A DNA stretch of 14,468 bases from an uncultured Chitinophagaceae bacterium (GCA_937900675.1 CALCEA010000005.1:1-14468), one strand, 5' to 3'. Shown: positions 5,604 to 14,121, numbered from the stretch's first letter. Notes: a model not told the origin generated them from the letters alone. Program-made: numbers and translations.

Positions 5604-6194
5604 ATGAATACCGAGAGATACTTTATTATTTATAAGCCAGTGAATATGGTCTCTCAATTTATTAGTTCGCATGAAGTAAGATTATTAGGAGATTTAGGAT
5701 TTGATTTTCCAGAAGGCACCCATGCCATTGGCAGACTGGATCAGTATTCCGAAGGACTTTTACTTTTAACTACGAATAAGAAAATCACTAAACTATTATT
5801 TCAAGGAGAAAAGCCTCATTTGCGAACTTATTTGGTGCAAGTAAAAAACAAAGTGAGTAAAGAAACTGTTGAATTATTATCCAAGGGCATAGAGATTAGT
5901 GCAAGTAATGGTGAAAAATATTTGACCAATCCATGTTTGGTGAAATTAGTGAATAGGCCTAACTACATCAAAGATCCTGAGGTTCCATTACATCCAAACG
6001 CAGAAAACTCTTGGTTGGAAATTAGTTTGACAGAAGGGAAGTTTCATCAAGTTAGAAAAATGGTCGCAGCAGTGCATCACAAGTGTATTCGTTTAATTAG
6101 AACTTCTATCGAAGACATTGAAGTAAAAGATTTATCACCTGGGGAAGTGAAAGAAGTTGATGAGCAGTACTTTTTTGAAAAATTGAAATTATAA
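5604..6194 (+). CDS. rluE: RluE-like 23S rRNA pseudouridine synthase
   Basis: This 196-residue pseudouridine synthase belongs to the RsuA/RluB/RluE group and lacks an N-terminal S4 domain, as RluE does. Visible motifs are I-Y-K-P-V-N-M-V-S-Q-F (about residues 9-19, the N-K-P-Y-type block) and the catalytic G-R-L-D-Q-Y-S-E-G-L-L-L-L-T segment with Asp46. The substrate-binding E-G-K-F-H-Q-V-R-K-M block lies about three quarters of the way along. E. coli RluE modifies U2457 of 23S rRNA, and the same target is likely but not certain here. The start ATG at 5604 lies 25 bases from the divergent VF530 start, so the two promoters must overlap each other or the coding starts. A bidirectional terminator follows the stop. 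Confidence 0.88.
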   Translation: MNTERYFIIYKPVNMVSQFISSHEVRLLGDLGFDFPEGTHAIGRLDQYSEGLLLLTTNKKITKLLFQGEKPHLRTYLVQVKNKVSKETVELLSKGIEISASNGEKYLTNPCLVKLVNRPNYIKDPEVPLHPNAENSWLEISLTEGKFHQVRKMVAAVHHKCIRLIRTSIEDIEVKDLSPGEVKEVDEQYFFEKLKL

Positions 6195-6223
6195 AAATGG
6201 CCCCTGTAAAGGAGCCTTTTTTT
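6193..6223. terminator. Bidirectional rho-independent terminator
   Basis: A GC-rich stem (6199-6205 with 6210-6216, loop GTAA) is flanked by an A-run at 6193-6197 and a T-run at 6217-6223. On the plus strand one C-A mismatch interrupts the 7-bp stem. On the minus strand the same position is a U-G wobble, so the stem is continuous and is followed by ATTTTT. It ends both the convergent rluE transcript and the CocE-family operon. Confidence 0.8.
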
Positions 6224-6238
6224 ATTGAATAGCATGTT

Positions 6239-8080
6239 TTATTTGAGTACTGGTAATTGAATAGTAGAAGCATCATGATAAATTTTGATAGTAGCTTTTT
6301 TAAAGTCACTATCTTTTGCTTCGTAGATATTCATGAATTGTTGTGGGTTTCTATCTACCAATGGGAACCAAGTACTTTGAATTTGAATCATCATTCTATG
6401 TCCTTTCTTAAATTGATGTGCAATATCTGGTAAAGTAAATTTAACCTGTGTCGGTTTGCCTGGCACAAATGCTTCTGGTTTTTCAAAACTATTTCTGAAT
6501 TTACCTCTCATAACTTCGCCTCTTACTAGCATTTGGTATCCGTTCATTACATGATTGGTAGGCATCTTGTTTTCAAAATTATCAGGGAATACATCTATGA
6601 TTTTTACAATAAAATCGGCATCTGTGCCACTGGTGCTTGCCATTAAGTCTGCAACAATAGGTCCAGCAAGTGTTAAATCTTCATTCAATACTTCTGTTTG
6701 ATACACCAATACATCCGGTCTTCTTCCAGCAAATCTTTGATCATCCAACATATATTCTTGTGTACGACCTGAATGAATTTCAGGTACATAAGGCACTGGT
6801 TTTGCTGGGTCACTAATGTACTCATCAAAACTAGTAGATACTTTAGAACTTGCTTTGGCGAAACTTCCATTCTTGCCTAATGCATAAGATTGCATGTTCA
6901 TATTTGCAGCAGGCCATGTTGCAAAATTTCTCCATTCGTTAGCACCACTTATAAAAATGGTTGCTTCTTTAATAGATTCAATAGAACCTTTATTTTTTAA
7001 ATAATAATTAAAGAAGGGTAGTTCTATATTTTTACCATACCATTCACTGGTATTAGATCCAAATTCTATAAATCCCAAATGTGTTCCATCTGTACGACCC
7101 CATTGACCATGATGCCATGGTCCCATTACTATTTTGTTATTGTTCTTTGCATTTGTTTCAATGGCTTTATATAAGTTCCAAGCACCATAACAATCTTCTG
7201 CATCAAATAATCCTCCTACAATTAATGTTGCAATATTGGGATTGATTACATTCACATTTGCTCTAGCATTTCTAGCTTTCCAAAAAGCGTCATAATTTGG
7301 ATGCGCCATTAAATCTTTCCAGAATAATAAACTGTCACCTGTTAATTTGGTGAAATTGGTTAAGGCGCCTGTTTGTAAATAAAATCCATAATTGTCTTTT
7401 GTTGGGAAAGGGAAACCACTTGGTCCAATGTTAGTTGGCTTAGGTCTTGGTTTGCCAAATCCTGTATAAAAGTTAAACGCATCCAATAACATGAAAGCGC
7501 CGTTATGGTGAAAATCATCGCCAATAAACCACTCACTCACTGGGGCTTGGGGACTAACTGCTTTTAAAGCAGGATGATTACTATGTGCCGCCATATTTGC
7601 GTAAAAACCAGGATAAGAAGTTCCAAATACTCCAACATTACCATTGTTATTAGGAATATTTTTAACCATCCAATCAATCGCGTCGTAAGCATCTGATGCT
7701 TCATCTATTTCATTTCCTTTTTTATTTGGGTTGAATGGACGCACATCTTGGAACACGCCCTCACTCATCCAGCGACCACGAACATCTTGGATAATGTATA
7801 TGTAATTTTCCTTGAAAAAATATTTTCTTGGATTATTCCATATGGCAGAGAATTTATCTTCTCCATAAGGCGCACAAGAATAAGGAGTTCTTGTTATGAT
7901 AATGGGATGTTTCTCAGAAACATCTTTAGGTGCATAAATAGTGGTAAATAATTTTACACCATCACGCATAGGAATCATCACTTCTTTTTTAGTGTAATTG
8001 TTCACTATCCATGTAGAATCTATTTCTTGAGCACCAGCCAAAAATGGGATGGCGAAGAGTAAGAAGATTATTTTTTTCAT
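6239..8080 (-). CDS. Secreted CocE/NonD S15 hydrolase, alpha-amino-acid ester hydrolase type
   Basis: This 613-residue exported hydrolase has a Sec signal peptide (cleavage after about residue 17, A-G-A-Q), an alpha/beta-hydrolase fold with cap, and a C-terminal jelly-roll domain as in X-Pro dipeptidyl peptidase S15 and CocE enzymes. The nucleophile is Ser155 in G-T-S-Y-P-G. The acid is Asp293 in G-L-F-D-A-E-D, and the base is probably His324 in G-P-W-H-H-G. Asp188/Asp189 in I-G-D-D-F-H-H-N-G-A-F together with Glu295-Asp296 reproduce the carboxylate cluster that binds the substrate alpha-amino group in alpha-amino-acid ester hydrolases. The substrate is therefore probably an alpha-amino acyl ester or amide, not cocaine or a prolyl dipeptide. 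It starts 5 bases after the serine hydrolase gene and is last in its operon. Confidence 0.88.
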   Translation of the reverse strand: MKKIIFLLFAIPFLAGAQEIDSTWIVNNYTKKEVMIPMRDGVKLFTTIYAPKDVSEKHPIIITRTPYSCAPYGEDKFSAIWNNPRKYFFKENYIYIIQDVRGRWMSEGVFQDVRPFNPNKKGNEIDEASDAYDAIDWMVKNIPNNNGNVGVFGTSYPGFYANMAAHSNHPALKAVSPQAPVSEWFIGDDFHHNGAFMLLDAFNFYTGFGKPRPKPTNIGPSGFPFPTKDNYGFYLQTGALTNFTKLTGDSLLFWKDLMAHPNYDAFWKARNARANVNVINPNIATLIVGGLFDAEDCYGAWNLYKAIETNAKNNNKIVMGPWHHGQWGRTDGTHLGFIEFGSNTSEWYGKNIELPFFNYYLKNKGSIESIKEATIFISGANEWRNFATWPAANMNMQSYALGKNGSFAKASSKVSTSFDEYISDPAKPVPYVPEIHSGRTQEYMLDDQRFAGRRPDVLVYQTEVLNEDLTLAGPIVADLMASTSGTDADFIVKIIDVFPDNFENKMPTNHVMNGYQMLVRGEVMRGKFRNSFEKPEAFVPGKPTQVKFTLPDIAHQFKKGHRMMIQIQSTWFPLVDRNPQQFMNIYEAKDSDFKKATIKIYHDASTIQLPVLK

Positions 8081-8085
8081 GTTGT

Positions 8086-9345
8086 TTATTTTAAAAGACT
8101 ACCGTAAATAATATGTTCAATTTTAGATTTTAAATCTTCGTGAGAATTAGGGGTATGCTGTGTCATAATTAACACAATTAAATTTTCTTTTGGATCTGCC
8201 CAGTAATTGGTTCCATAATATCCTCCCCATGAAAATGACCCCGCACTTCTTAAATTTCTTTCTGCGCTCTTTGCTGAAGTGACAGAAAAGCCTAAGCTAA
8301 AATAATCTTCACCTTCTTTTTGAAAATCTAATTGATGACCAAGCATTACTTCTACAGTTCTTGGGCTTAAAATTTGATGCCCATTGTATTTTCCCTTATT
8401 CAATAACATATCTAAGAAAATCGCATAATCAAATGCAGTGGATGATAAACCAGCACCACCAGAAAAATAAGTTTTGTTTTTTAATGGATAGTCTGAATTA
8501 ATTTTTCTAAAATTTTCTGGCCATTCAATGATACTCTGTTGTTTTTCTGTATACACTGTAGGCATTCTGTCTGCCTTAGAAGAAGGGACATTGAAATAAG
8601 TATCTTTCATGCCCATTGGTTCAAATATATTTTTATTGAAATAAGTTTCAAGACTCATCCCACTTATAATTTCAACTACTGCACCCAATACATCACTATT
8701 TAATCCATAAGTGAATTTTTCACCAGGCTGGTGAGCTAATGGAAGATTGCCTAAGGCAGTCATTCTATCAACTAAATTGGCATCAAAATAACCTAAACCA
8801 GAGGGAATATTCGCATTGTTATAAATAGCACTCATTTTAGAAGAGCCAATATCAGTATAATCAATTCCAGAACTATGTGTCAATAAATCTCTAATGGTAA
8901 TTTCTCTTTTTGCATCTACTGTTGTGTAACTAGTATCTTTTGCATTATACTCGTTAATTACTTTTGGATTTTTAAAGCTTGAAATATATTTTGATAAGTT
9001 GTCGTCTAAGTTCAATTTACCTTGTTCATATAATTGCATGATGGCTAAACTAGTAATGGCTTTAGACTGACTCATGATTCGGTACAATGCATTCGCTGCC
9101 ATAGGTTTTTTTGTTTTCTCATCCGCGTAGCCTAGACCTTTATAATAAACAACTTGATGGTCTTTCACTACGATTACTGAAGTTCCAATTAACCATCTAT
9201 TTTTTACATATTGATTAACAACACTATCAATGAGCGACAGTTTTGTAGCACTAATTTTTGGATTGACTTGTACTGTAGGACTTAATACTTGAGCATTTGT
9301 TGTAAATACAATGAATGTAAGTAAACCTAAGATGATTTTTTTCAT
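8086..9345 (-). CDS. Secreted beta-lactamase-fold serine hydrolase (family VIII esterase-like)
   Basis: This 419-residue protein has a Sec signal peptide (M-K-K-I-I-L-G-L-L-T start, cleavage near T-N-A-Q, about residue 19) and a Pfam Beta-lactamase (class C/penicillin-binding) domain. The nucleophile motif S-Q-S-K gives Ser92 and Lys95. The second motif is Y-G-L-N-S-D-V-L-G with Tyr213. A W-G-G-Y-Y-G-T block near the C-terminus stands in for the K-T-G box, as in family VIII carboxylesterases (EstB type). It is probably a periplasmic esterase, peptidase or D-amino-acid amidase rather than a dedicated beta-lactamase. I use the ATG at 9345. The frame is open to 9390, but that start would overlap the upstream gene and place 15 polar residues before the signal peptide. 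It begins 16 bases after the PLP enzyme gene. Confidence 0.87.
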   Translation of the reverse strand: MKKIILGLLTFIVFTTNAQVLSPTVQVNPKISATKLSLIDSVVNQYVKNRWLIGTSVIVVKDHQVVYYKGLGYADEKTKKPMAANALYRIMSQSKAITSLAIMQLYEQGKLNLDDNLSKYISSFKNPKVINEYNAKDTSYTTVDAKREITIRDLLTHSSGIDYTDIGSSKMSAIYNNANIPSGLGYFDANLVDRMTALGNLPLAHQPGEKFTYGLNSDVLGAVVEIISGMSLETYFNKNIFEPMGMKDTYFNVPSSKADRMPTVYTEKQQSIIEWPENFRKINSDYPLKNKTYFSGGAGLSSTAFDYAIFLDMLLNKGKYNGHQILSPRTVEVMLGHQLDFQKEGEDYFSLGFSVTSAKSAERNLRSAGSFSWGGYYGTNYWADPKENLIVLIMTQHTPNSHEDLKSKIEHIIYGSLLK

Positions 9346-9361
9346 ATAGCAATGGTTGGTT

Positions 9362-10321
9362 TTAATTTTGTGGAGGGAACCATGTTCCAAATTTGGTTAG
9401 ATCTACATTGCCGCCAGATAAAATGATTCCAACATTTTTTCCTTGGAATAATTCTTTGTTTCTGATAGCTGCAGCAAAAGGTACAACACAGCTTGGTTCT
9501 ACAATAATTTTCATTCTCTCGTATACTAATCTTAATGCTGCTTTTATTTCTTCGTCAGATACCAATAAGATATCAGTAACATGTTCTTTAATAATGGCTA
9601 ATGTTCTTTCAGATAATGTAGTCATTAATCCATCTGCAATAGTATTGATAAAAGGTGCTTTCTCTACCTTGCCAGATTGTATACTCAAAATAGCATCAGC
9701 AGCACCTTCTGGTTCTCCTCCATATACCTTCATAGATGGCTTATAATAATGAGCACCCAAACAGGTGCCAGATAATAAGCCGCCTCCACCTACTGGAGTA
9801 ATAACCGCATCTAATTGAGGTACTTCTTCTAATAATTCTCTTACGCAGGTAGCTTGTCCAGTGATTACTCTATCATCATCATAAGGATGTATAAATTCGG
9901 CTCCAGTTCTTTCAACTACTTCATTTAATGCAGTCTCTCTGGCTAGTTGGTTTGCTTCACAAATAATTACTTCTGCGCCATACCCTCTTACTGCATCTAC
10001 TTTTACTTGAGGTGAAGATTTTGGCATAACTATATAAGCTTTAATGCCAAGCATTTTAGCTGCATAAGCCAATGCTTGTGCATGGTTGCCGGAAGAGTGT
10101 GTTGCTACGCCGTTTTTTAGTTGAGCTGCATCCAAGCTTAAACTTGCATTCATACCTCCTCTTATTTTGAAGGCACCTATTTTTTGAAAATTCTCACATT
10201 TGAAATAGAAATTAATACCAAACATCTCATTGATGCTTTTGTTGGTCATCACTGGAGTGTGATGTATATAAGAATCAATTCTTTCTGCTGCTTTTTCAAT
10301 AGCTTCCTTTGTAATTCGCAT
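9362..10321 (-). CDS. PLP-dependent threonine dehydratase / serine racemase-like enzyme
   Basis: This 319-residue fold-type II PLP enzyme lacks the ACT-like regulatory domain of biosynthetic IlvA, so it resembles catabolic threonine dehydratase or serine racemase. The Schiff-base lysine is Lys52 in G-A-F-K-I-R-G-G. S-S-G-N-H (76-80) contains the serine that acts from the opposite face in racemases. The phosphate loop is G-G-G-G-L (177-181), and S-G-G-N (302-305) holds the pyridine nitrogen. Glu203, Ala207 and Asp209 reproduce the E-x3-A-x-D metal site of serine racemases. Both dehydration and racemisation of serine or threonine are therefore possible. It is cytoplasmic and is the first gene of a three-gene minus-strand operon with two exported hydrolases. 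No promoter could be recognised in the 80 bases before it. Confidence 0.88.
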   Translation of the reverse strand: MRITKEAIEKAAERIDSYIHHTPVMTNKSINEMFGINFYFKCENFQKIGAFKIRGGMNASLSLDAAQLKNGVATHSSGNHAQALAYAAKMLGIKAYIVMPKSSPQVKVDAVRGYGAEVIICEANQLARETALNEVVERTGAEFIHPYDDDRVITGQATCVRELLEEVPQLDAVITPVGGGGLLSGTCLGAHYYKPSMKVYGGEPEGAADAILSIQSGKVEKAPFINTIADGLMTTLSERTLAIIKEHVTDILLVSDEEIKAALRLVYERMKIIVEPSCVVPFAAAIRNKELFQGKNVGIILSGGNVDLTKFGTWFPPQN

Positions 10322-10363
10322 ATATAGTAATGTTTAAGGAGTATGAATTTAACTAAAAATGGT

Positions 10364-10371
10364 TATATTTA
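10364..10371 (+). promoter_or_regulatory. Possible -7 box of the oxygenase-xylBA operon
   Basis: TATATTTA matches TAnnTTTG at all fixed positions but the last. It lies 30 bases before the ATG at 10402, in the divergent intergenic region. It belongs to the 12-mer ATGGTTATATTT (10359-10370), which also occurs at the DUF2461 promoter (31-42). No clear TTG is seen at -33. Confidence 0.3.
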
Positions 10372-10401
10372 GTATTCCAACGATTGTCTAAAGCTAATTC
10401 T

Positions 10402-11247
10402 ATGAAAAGCAATGAATTCTCGGCTCAAGAAATTGCCAAATACCATCAAGATGGATACTTGATTGTGAAAAATTTTTGCTCAAGGACTGAAATAGATAAA
10501 ATGTATGGTATTGCATTAGAAGATGATGCAATGGCTAAAAATGCATTAGACTTAAATGACCAAACGGGTAAGAAAACAAAGTTGTCTTTATGGTTTACAC
10601 CGGGCAATGATATTTTTGGTTATTTAACCAGAAGCGAAAGAATGGTGAATAGAGTGGCGCAATTATTAGATAGTGATGCACCTGTTTGTCATTTTCATTC
10701 TAAGCTAATGCAAAAAGAACCCAAAGTAGGTGGCGCATGGGAATGGCATCAGGATTATGGTTATTGGTATAAGAACCAGTTTATGTTTCCTGATCAATTG
10801 ATTAGCGTAATGGTGGCACTCACTCCTGCGAATAAAAAAAATGGGTGCATTCAAGTTATAAAAGGTTCTCATAAATTAGGTAGAGTGAATCATGGTTTTG
10901 CAGGAGAGCAAGTAGGTGCAGACATGACCATGGTGAATAACGCATTACAAACAATGGAATTGATTTATGTAGAAATTGAACCAGGTGACGCTTTGTTTTT
11001 TCATAGTAATATTTTACATCGCTCTGCAGCGAATGAATCTGATCATCCAAGATGGTCTATCATCTCATGTTATTCTTCTCAATCCAATTTAGCATATAAT
11101 GAAACTTCTACTTCTTGGAAAGAGCCTTTGAAGTTGGTTCCGGATAATGCTATCTTAGATTGGGAGCCAGAATCTTTAGGCAAGGCAGATTTTTTAAAAA
11201 AAGAAAATGATCCAGCATTAAAAGAAACGGGCTGGGAAAATAAATAA
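10402..11247 (+). CDS. Phytanoyl-CoA dioxygenase (PhyH) family Fe(II)/2-oxoglutarate oxygenase
   Basis: This 281-residue protein belongs to the PhyH family of non-haem Fe(II)/2-oxoglutarate dioxygenases. The iron ligands are visible as W-H-Q-D-Y (His116, Asp118) and the distal His206 in L-H-R-S-A-A-N. Arg217 in H-P-R-W-S-I would bind the 2-oxoglutarate carboxylate. An F-H-S-K block and the G-C-I-Q-V-I-x-G-S-H-K-L-G strand are typical of the family. It has no signal peptide. The chosen start is ATG 10402. The frame continues to a TTG at 10384, but that would place the start just behind the predicted promoter box. Its stop overlaps the xylulokinase ATG by one base (TAATG), implying translational coupling. 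The substrate is unknown, and a role in xylose use is suggested only by this coupling. Confidence 0.88.
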   Translation: MKSNEFSAQEIAKYHQDGYLIVKNFCSRTEIDKMYGIALEDDAMAKNALDLNDQTGKKTKLSLWFTPGNDIFGYLTRSERMVNRVAQLLDSDAPVCHFHSKLMQKEPKVGGAWEWHQDYGYWYKNQFMFPDQLISVMVALTPANKKNGCIQVIKGSHKLGRVNHGFAGEQVGADMTMVNNALQTMELIYVEIEPGDALFFHSNILHRSAANESDHPRWSIISCYSSQSNLAYNETSTSWKEPLKLVPDNAILDWEPESLGKADFLKKENDPALKETGWENK

Positions 11248-12728
11248 TGGATATGTTGTTATTGGGAATTGATATTGGTACTTCTTCTATTAAGGTAGCT
11301 ATTGTGGATGCTAATACAGCTAAGACTTTGGTTACTGTGCAATACCCTGATTCCGAAACGCCCATCAATGCTTTAGAACCTGGTTGGGCAGAACAAAACC
11401 CTAATAGCTGGTGGGAGCATGTTCAACAAGCAATACTTAAAGCAAACGCTAGCAAAAAATACAATCCTCAAGATATTGTATCCATTGGCATTGCTTATCA
11501 AATGCATGGATTGGTTTTAGTAGACAAAGATCAACAAGTTTTAAGAGATAGTATTATTTGGTGTGATAGCAGAGCTGTTGAAATTGGTAATGAAGCATTT
11601 CATACTATTGGAGAAGAAAAATGCTTAAGTCATTTATTAAATTCTCCTGGAAATTTTACCGCTTCTAAATTAGCATGGGTTAAAGAAAATGAACCAGCTA
11701 TTTTTGAAAAGATAGATAAGATAATGTTGCCTGGAGATTTTATTTCCATGAAATTAACAGGTCATATTACTACTAGCATTGCAGCTTTATCTGAAGGTGT
11801 GTTCTGGGATTTTAAGAACAAAGAGATTTCCAAAGATGTTTTGAATTATTTTGGTTTTGATGCTTCCATTTTTCCAACTATTCAAGAAGTATTTAGCAAT
11901 CATGGATCTTTAGATAAATCGATTGCATCCTCACTTGGACTAAAAGAAGGAATTCCCGTAGCTTACAAAGCAGGGGATCAACCCAATAATGCACTCTCTT
12001 TAAATGTATTCTCGCCGGGCGAAGTAGCAGCCACTGCGGGTACCAGTGGTGTGATCTATGGAGTGGGAGATAGTTTACACTATGATAAAGTATCTAGGAT
12101 AAATCAATTTGCACATGTTAATTATACCAAGGATTTAGATAGACTAGGTATGTTATTGTGCATTAATGGTACAGGTATCATGAATAGCTGGGCTAAGAAA
12201 TGGATTGGAGATTCGAATGATTATACAAAGATGAATGAAGCAGCTTCTGCGATTGCTATTGGGTCAGAAGGATTACAAGTGCTTCCTTTTGGCAATGGGG
12301 CAGAGCGTATTTTTAATAACAAGATGATTGGGGCACATTTATTGAACCTAAAATTAAACCAACATGGTGCTGCACATATTTATAGAGCAGTGCAAGAGGG
12401 TATTGCTTTTGCTTTTAGATTTGGTTTAGATATTATGAGAGAAAATGGCATTACTCCAAAAGTGATCAGAGCTGGTAATGCCAATTTATTTAAGAGCAAG
12501 ATTTTCACTGAAGCTTTTGTAAATACACTCAATGTGCCTGTTGAATTATATGATGTAGATGGAAGTGTGGGTGCTGCAAAAGCAGGAGGCATGGGTGCTG
12601 GTATATATGTTTCTTCTAAAGAGGCTTTCCAACATTTTACGCCTATTCAAAAAATAGAGCCAACAGTATCAAAACATTACGATGAATTATATCAGCATTG
12701 GTTAGCATCACTCAAAAAATTTATTTAA
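11247..12728 (+). CDS. xylB: Xylulokinase (FGGY family)
   Basis: This 493-residue FGGY carbohydrate kinase is predicted to phosphorylate D-xylulose to xylulose 5-phosphate with ATP, feeding the pentose phosphate pathway. The N-terminal phosphate motif is G-I-D-I-G-T-S-S-I-K-V (residues 7-17, with Asp9). A Q-M-H-G block (85-88) and I-I-W-C-D-S-R-A match XylB-type substrate-binding segments. The catalytic base is Asp244 in A-G-D-Q-P-N-N-A, followed by T-A-G-T-S-G-V. The ATG at 11247 overlaps the oxygenase stop, and a second in-frame ATG two codons later is a possible alternative. The xylose isomerase gene follows after 25 bases, which strongly supports xylulose as the substrate over other FGGY sugars. 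Confidence 0.92.
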   Translation: MDMLLLGIDIGTSSIKVAIVDANTAKTLVTVQYPDSETPINALEPGWAEQNPNSWWEHVQQAILKANASKKYNPQDIVSIGIAYQMHGLVLVDKDQQVLRDSIIWCDSRAVEIGNEAFHTIGEEKCLSHLLNSPGNFTASKLAWVKENEPAIFEKIDKIMLPGDFISMKLTGHITTSIAALSEGVFWDFKNKEISKDVLNYFGFDASIFPTIQEVFSNHGSLDKSIASSLGLKEGIPVAYKAGDQPNNALSLNVFSPGEVAATAGTSGVIYGVGDSLHYDKVSRINQFAHVNYTKDLDRLGMLLCINGTGIMNSWAKKWIGDSNDYTKMNEAASAIAIGSEGLQVLPFGNGAERIFNNKMIGAHLLNLKLNQHGAAHIYRAVQEGIAFAFRFGLDIMRENGITPKVIRAGNANLFKSKIFTEAFVNTLNVPVELYDVDGSVGAAKAGGMGAGIYVSSKEAFQHFTPIQKIEPTVSKHYDELYQHWLASLKKFI

Positions 12729-12753
12729 ATAATCTCTCACTAAATCTTTTCTT

Positions 12754-14082
12754 ATGTCAGTAGTATTAGGTAACACAGAATTCTTTAAAGGAATTGGTAA
12801 AATTAGTTTCGAAGGTCAAGCTACCAATAATCCCTTAGCGTATCGATGGTATGATGAAAATAAAGTAGTTGCTGGAAAGCCAATGAAAGATTGGTTGAGA
12901 TTTGCAGTAGCTTATTGGCATAGTTTCTGTGGAAATGGGTCAGATCCATTTGGTGGTCCTTCACAAATTCATCCATGGGATGCAAAAGCAGATCCTATCG
13001 AAAGAGCCAAGGACAAAGCAGATGCAGCATTTGAGTTTATCACCAAGATGGGCCTTCCTTATTTTTGTTTTCATGATGTTGATGTAGTGGATTATACTAA
13101 CGATGTGCTAGATAATGAGAAGCGCTTGCAAACCATGACTGCTTATTTACAAGCAAAACAAAAAGCAAGTGGTGTAAAATTATTATGGGGTACAGCCAAT
13201 GTGTTTAGTCATAGAAGATATATGAATGGTGCTTCTACCAATCCAGATTTTCATGTATTAGCACATGCTGGAGCTCAAGTGAAAGCTGCAATGGATGCCA
13301 CTATTGCATTGGGAGGAGAAAATTATGTGTTCTGGGGTGGTAGAGAAGGTTATATGAGTTTATTGAACACAAATATGAAGCGTGAAAAAGAACATTTAGC
13401 TAAGTTCTTACATACTGCAAAAGACTATGCAAGAAGAAATGGATTTAAAGGAACATTTTTTATAGAACCTAAACCATGTGAGCCAACAAAACATCAATAT
13501 GATTATGATAGTGAAACAGTGATTGGATTTCTAAGACAATATGATTTATTGAATGATTTCAAATTAAACATTGAAGTGAATCATGCTACATTGGCTGGTC
13601 ACACTTTCCAACATGAGCTACAAGTTGCTGCTGATGCTGGTATGCTTGGAAGTATGGATGCGAATAGAGGTGATTATCAAAACGGATGGGATACGGATCA
13701 GTTTCCAACTAATTTAAATGAGCTAACTGAATCTATGTTAATTATCATGGAAGCAGGCGGTTTCCAAGGAGGCGGTATTAATTTTGATGCAAAGATTAGA
13801 AGAAACTCTACTGACCCTGCAGATTTATTCCATGCACATATTGGGGGTATTGACAGTTTTGCTAGGGCATTAATTACAGCAGAAGCCATTTTAGAAAAAT
13901 CGGAATACAAGCAAATTAGAAAAAACAGATATGCTTCTTTTGATACAGGTGCAGGGAAAGATTTTGAAAATGGCAAAATGAATTTAGAAGATTTAAGAGC
14001 TTATGCTATTGAAAAAGGAGAGCCAGCAACTATTAGTGGTAGACAAGAGTATTTAGAGAATATCATCAACAATTTCATTTAA
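12754..14082 (+). CDS. xylA: Xylose isomerase (class II)
   Basis: This 442-residue cytoplasmic enzyme interconverts D-xylose and D-xylulose. Its length and sequence fit the longer class II isomerases. Catalytic and metal-binding segments are all visible: F-H-D-V-D-V (His107, Asp110), V-F-W-G-G-R-E-G-Y (192-200), F-I-E-P-K-P-C-E-P-T-K-H-Q (Glu238, Lys240), E-V-N-H-A-T-L-A-G-H, and D-A-N-R-G-D-Y-x-N-G-W-D-T-D-Q-F. Family knowledge assigns two divalent metals (Mg, Mn or Co) bound by these acidic residues. It is third in the oxygenase-xylB-xylA operon. No xylose transporter or recognisable xylose regulator lies in the window, so uptake and control must be encoded elsewhere. Confidence 0.96.
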   Translation: MSVVLGNTEFFKGIGKISFEGQATNNPLAYRWYDENKVVAGKPMKDWLRFAVAYWHSFCGNGSDPFGGPSQIHPWDAKADPIERAKDKADAAFEFITKMGLPYFCFHDVDVVDYTNDVLDNEKRLQTMTAYLQAKQKASGVKLLWGTANVFSHRRYMNGASTNPDFHVLAHAGAQVKAAMDATIALGGENYVFWGGREGYMSLLNTNMKREKEHLAKFLHTAKDYARRNGFKGTFFIEPKPCEPTKHQYDYDSETVIGFLRQYDLLNDFKLNIEVNHATLAGHTFQHELQVAADAGMLGSMDANRGDYQNGWDTDQFPTNLNELTESMLIIMEAGGFQGGGINFDAKIRRNSTDPADLFHAHIGGIDSFARALITAEAILEKSEYKQIRKNRYASFDTGAGKDFENGKMNLEDLRAYAIEKGEPATISGRQEYLENIINNFI

Positions 14083-14121
14083 TTAGTTAGCTCTTTTGGT
14101 TGATTATTCATAACTTGATGC

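Noticed and set aside
6239..8080. Annotation as cocaine esterase or X-Pro dipeptidyl peptidase
   Set aside because: The shared S15 fold explains the resemblance, but the D-x-E-D and G-D-D acidic cluster fits alpha-amino-acid ester hydrolases better.
9346..9390. Longer start for the beta-lactamase-fold hydrolase
   Set aside because: It would put polar residues ahead of an otherwise clean signal peptide and overlap the upstream PLP enzyme gene by 29 bases.
9393..9746. Plus-strand open frame of 117 codons inside the PLP enzyme gene
   Set aside because: It lies fully antisense to a gene with all catalytic motifs intact and resembles no family I recognise.
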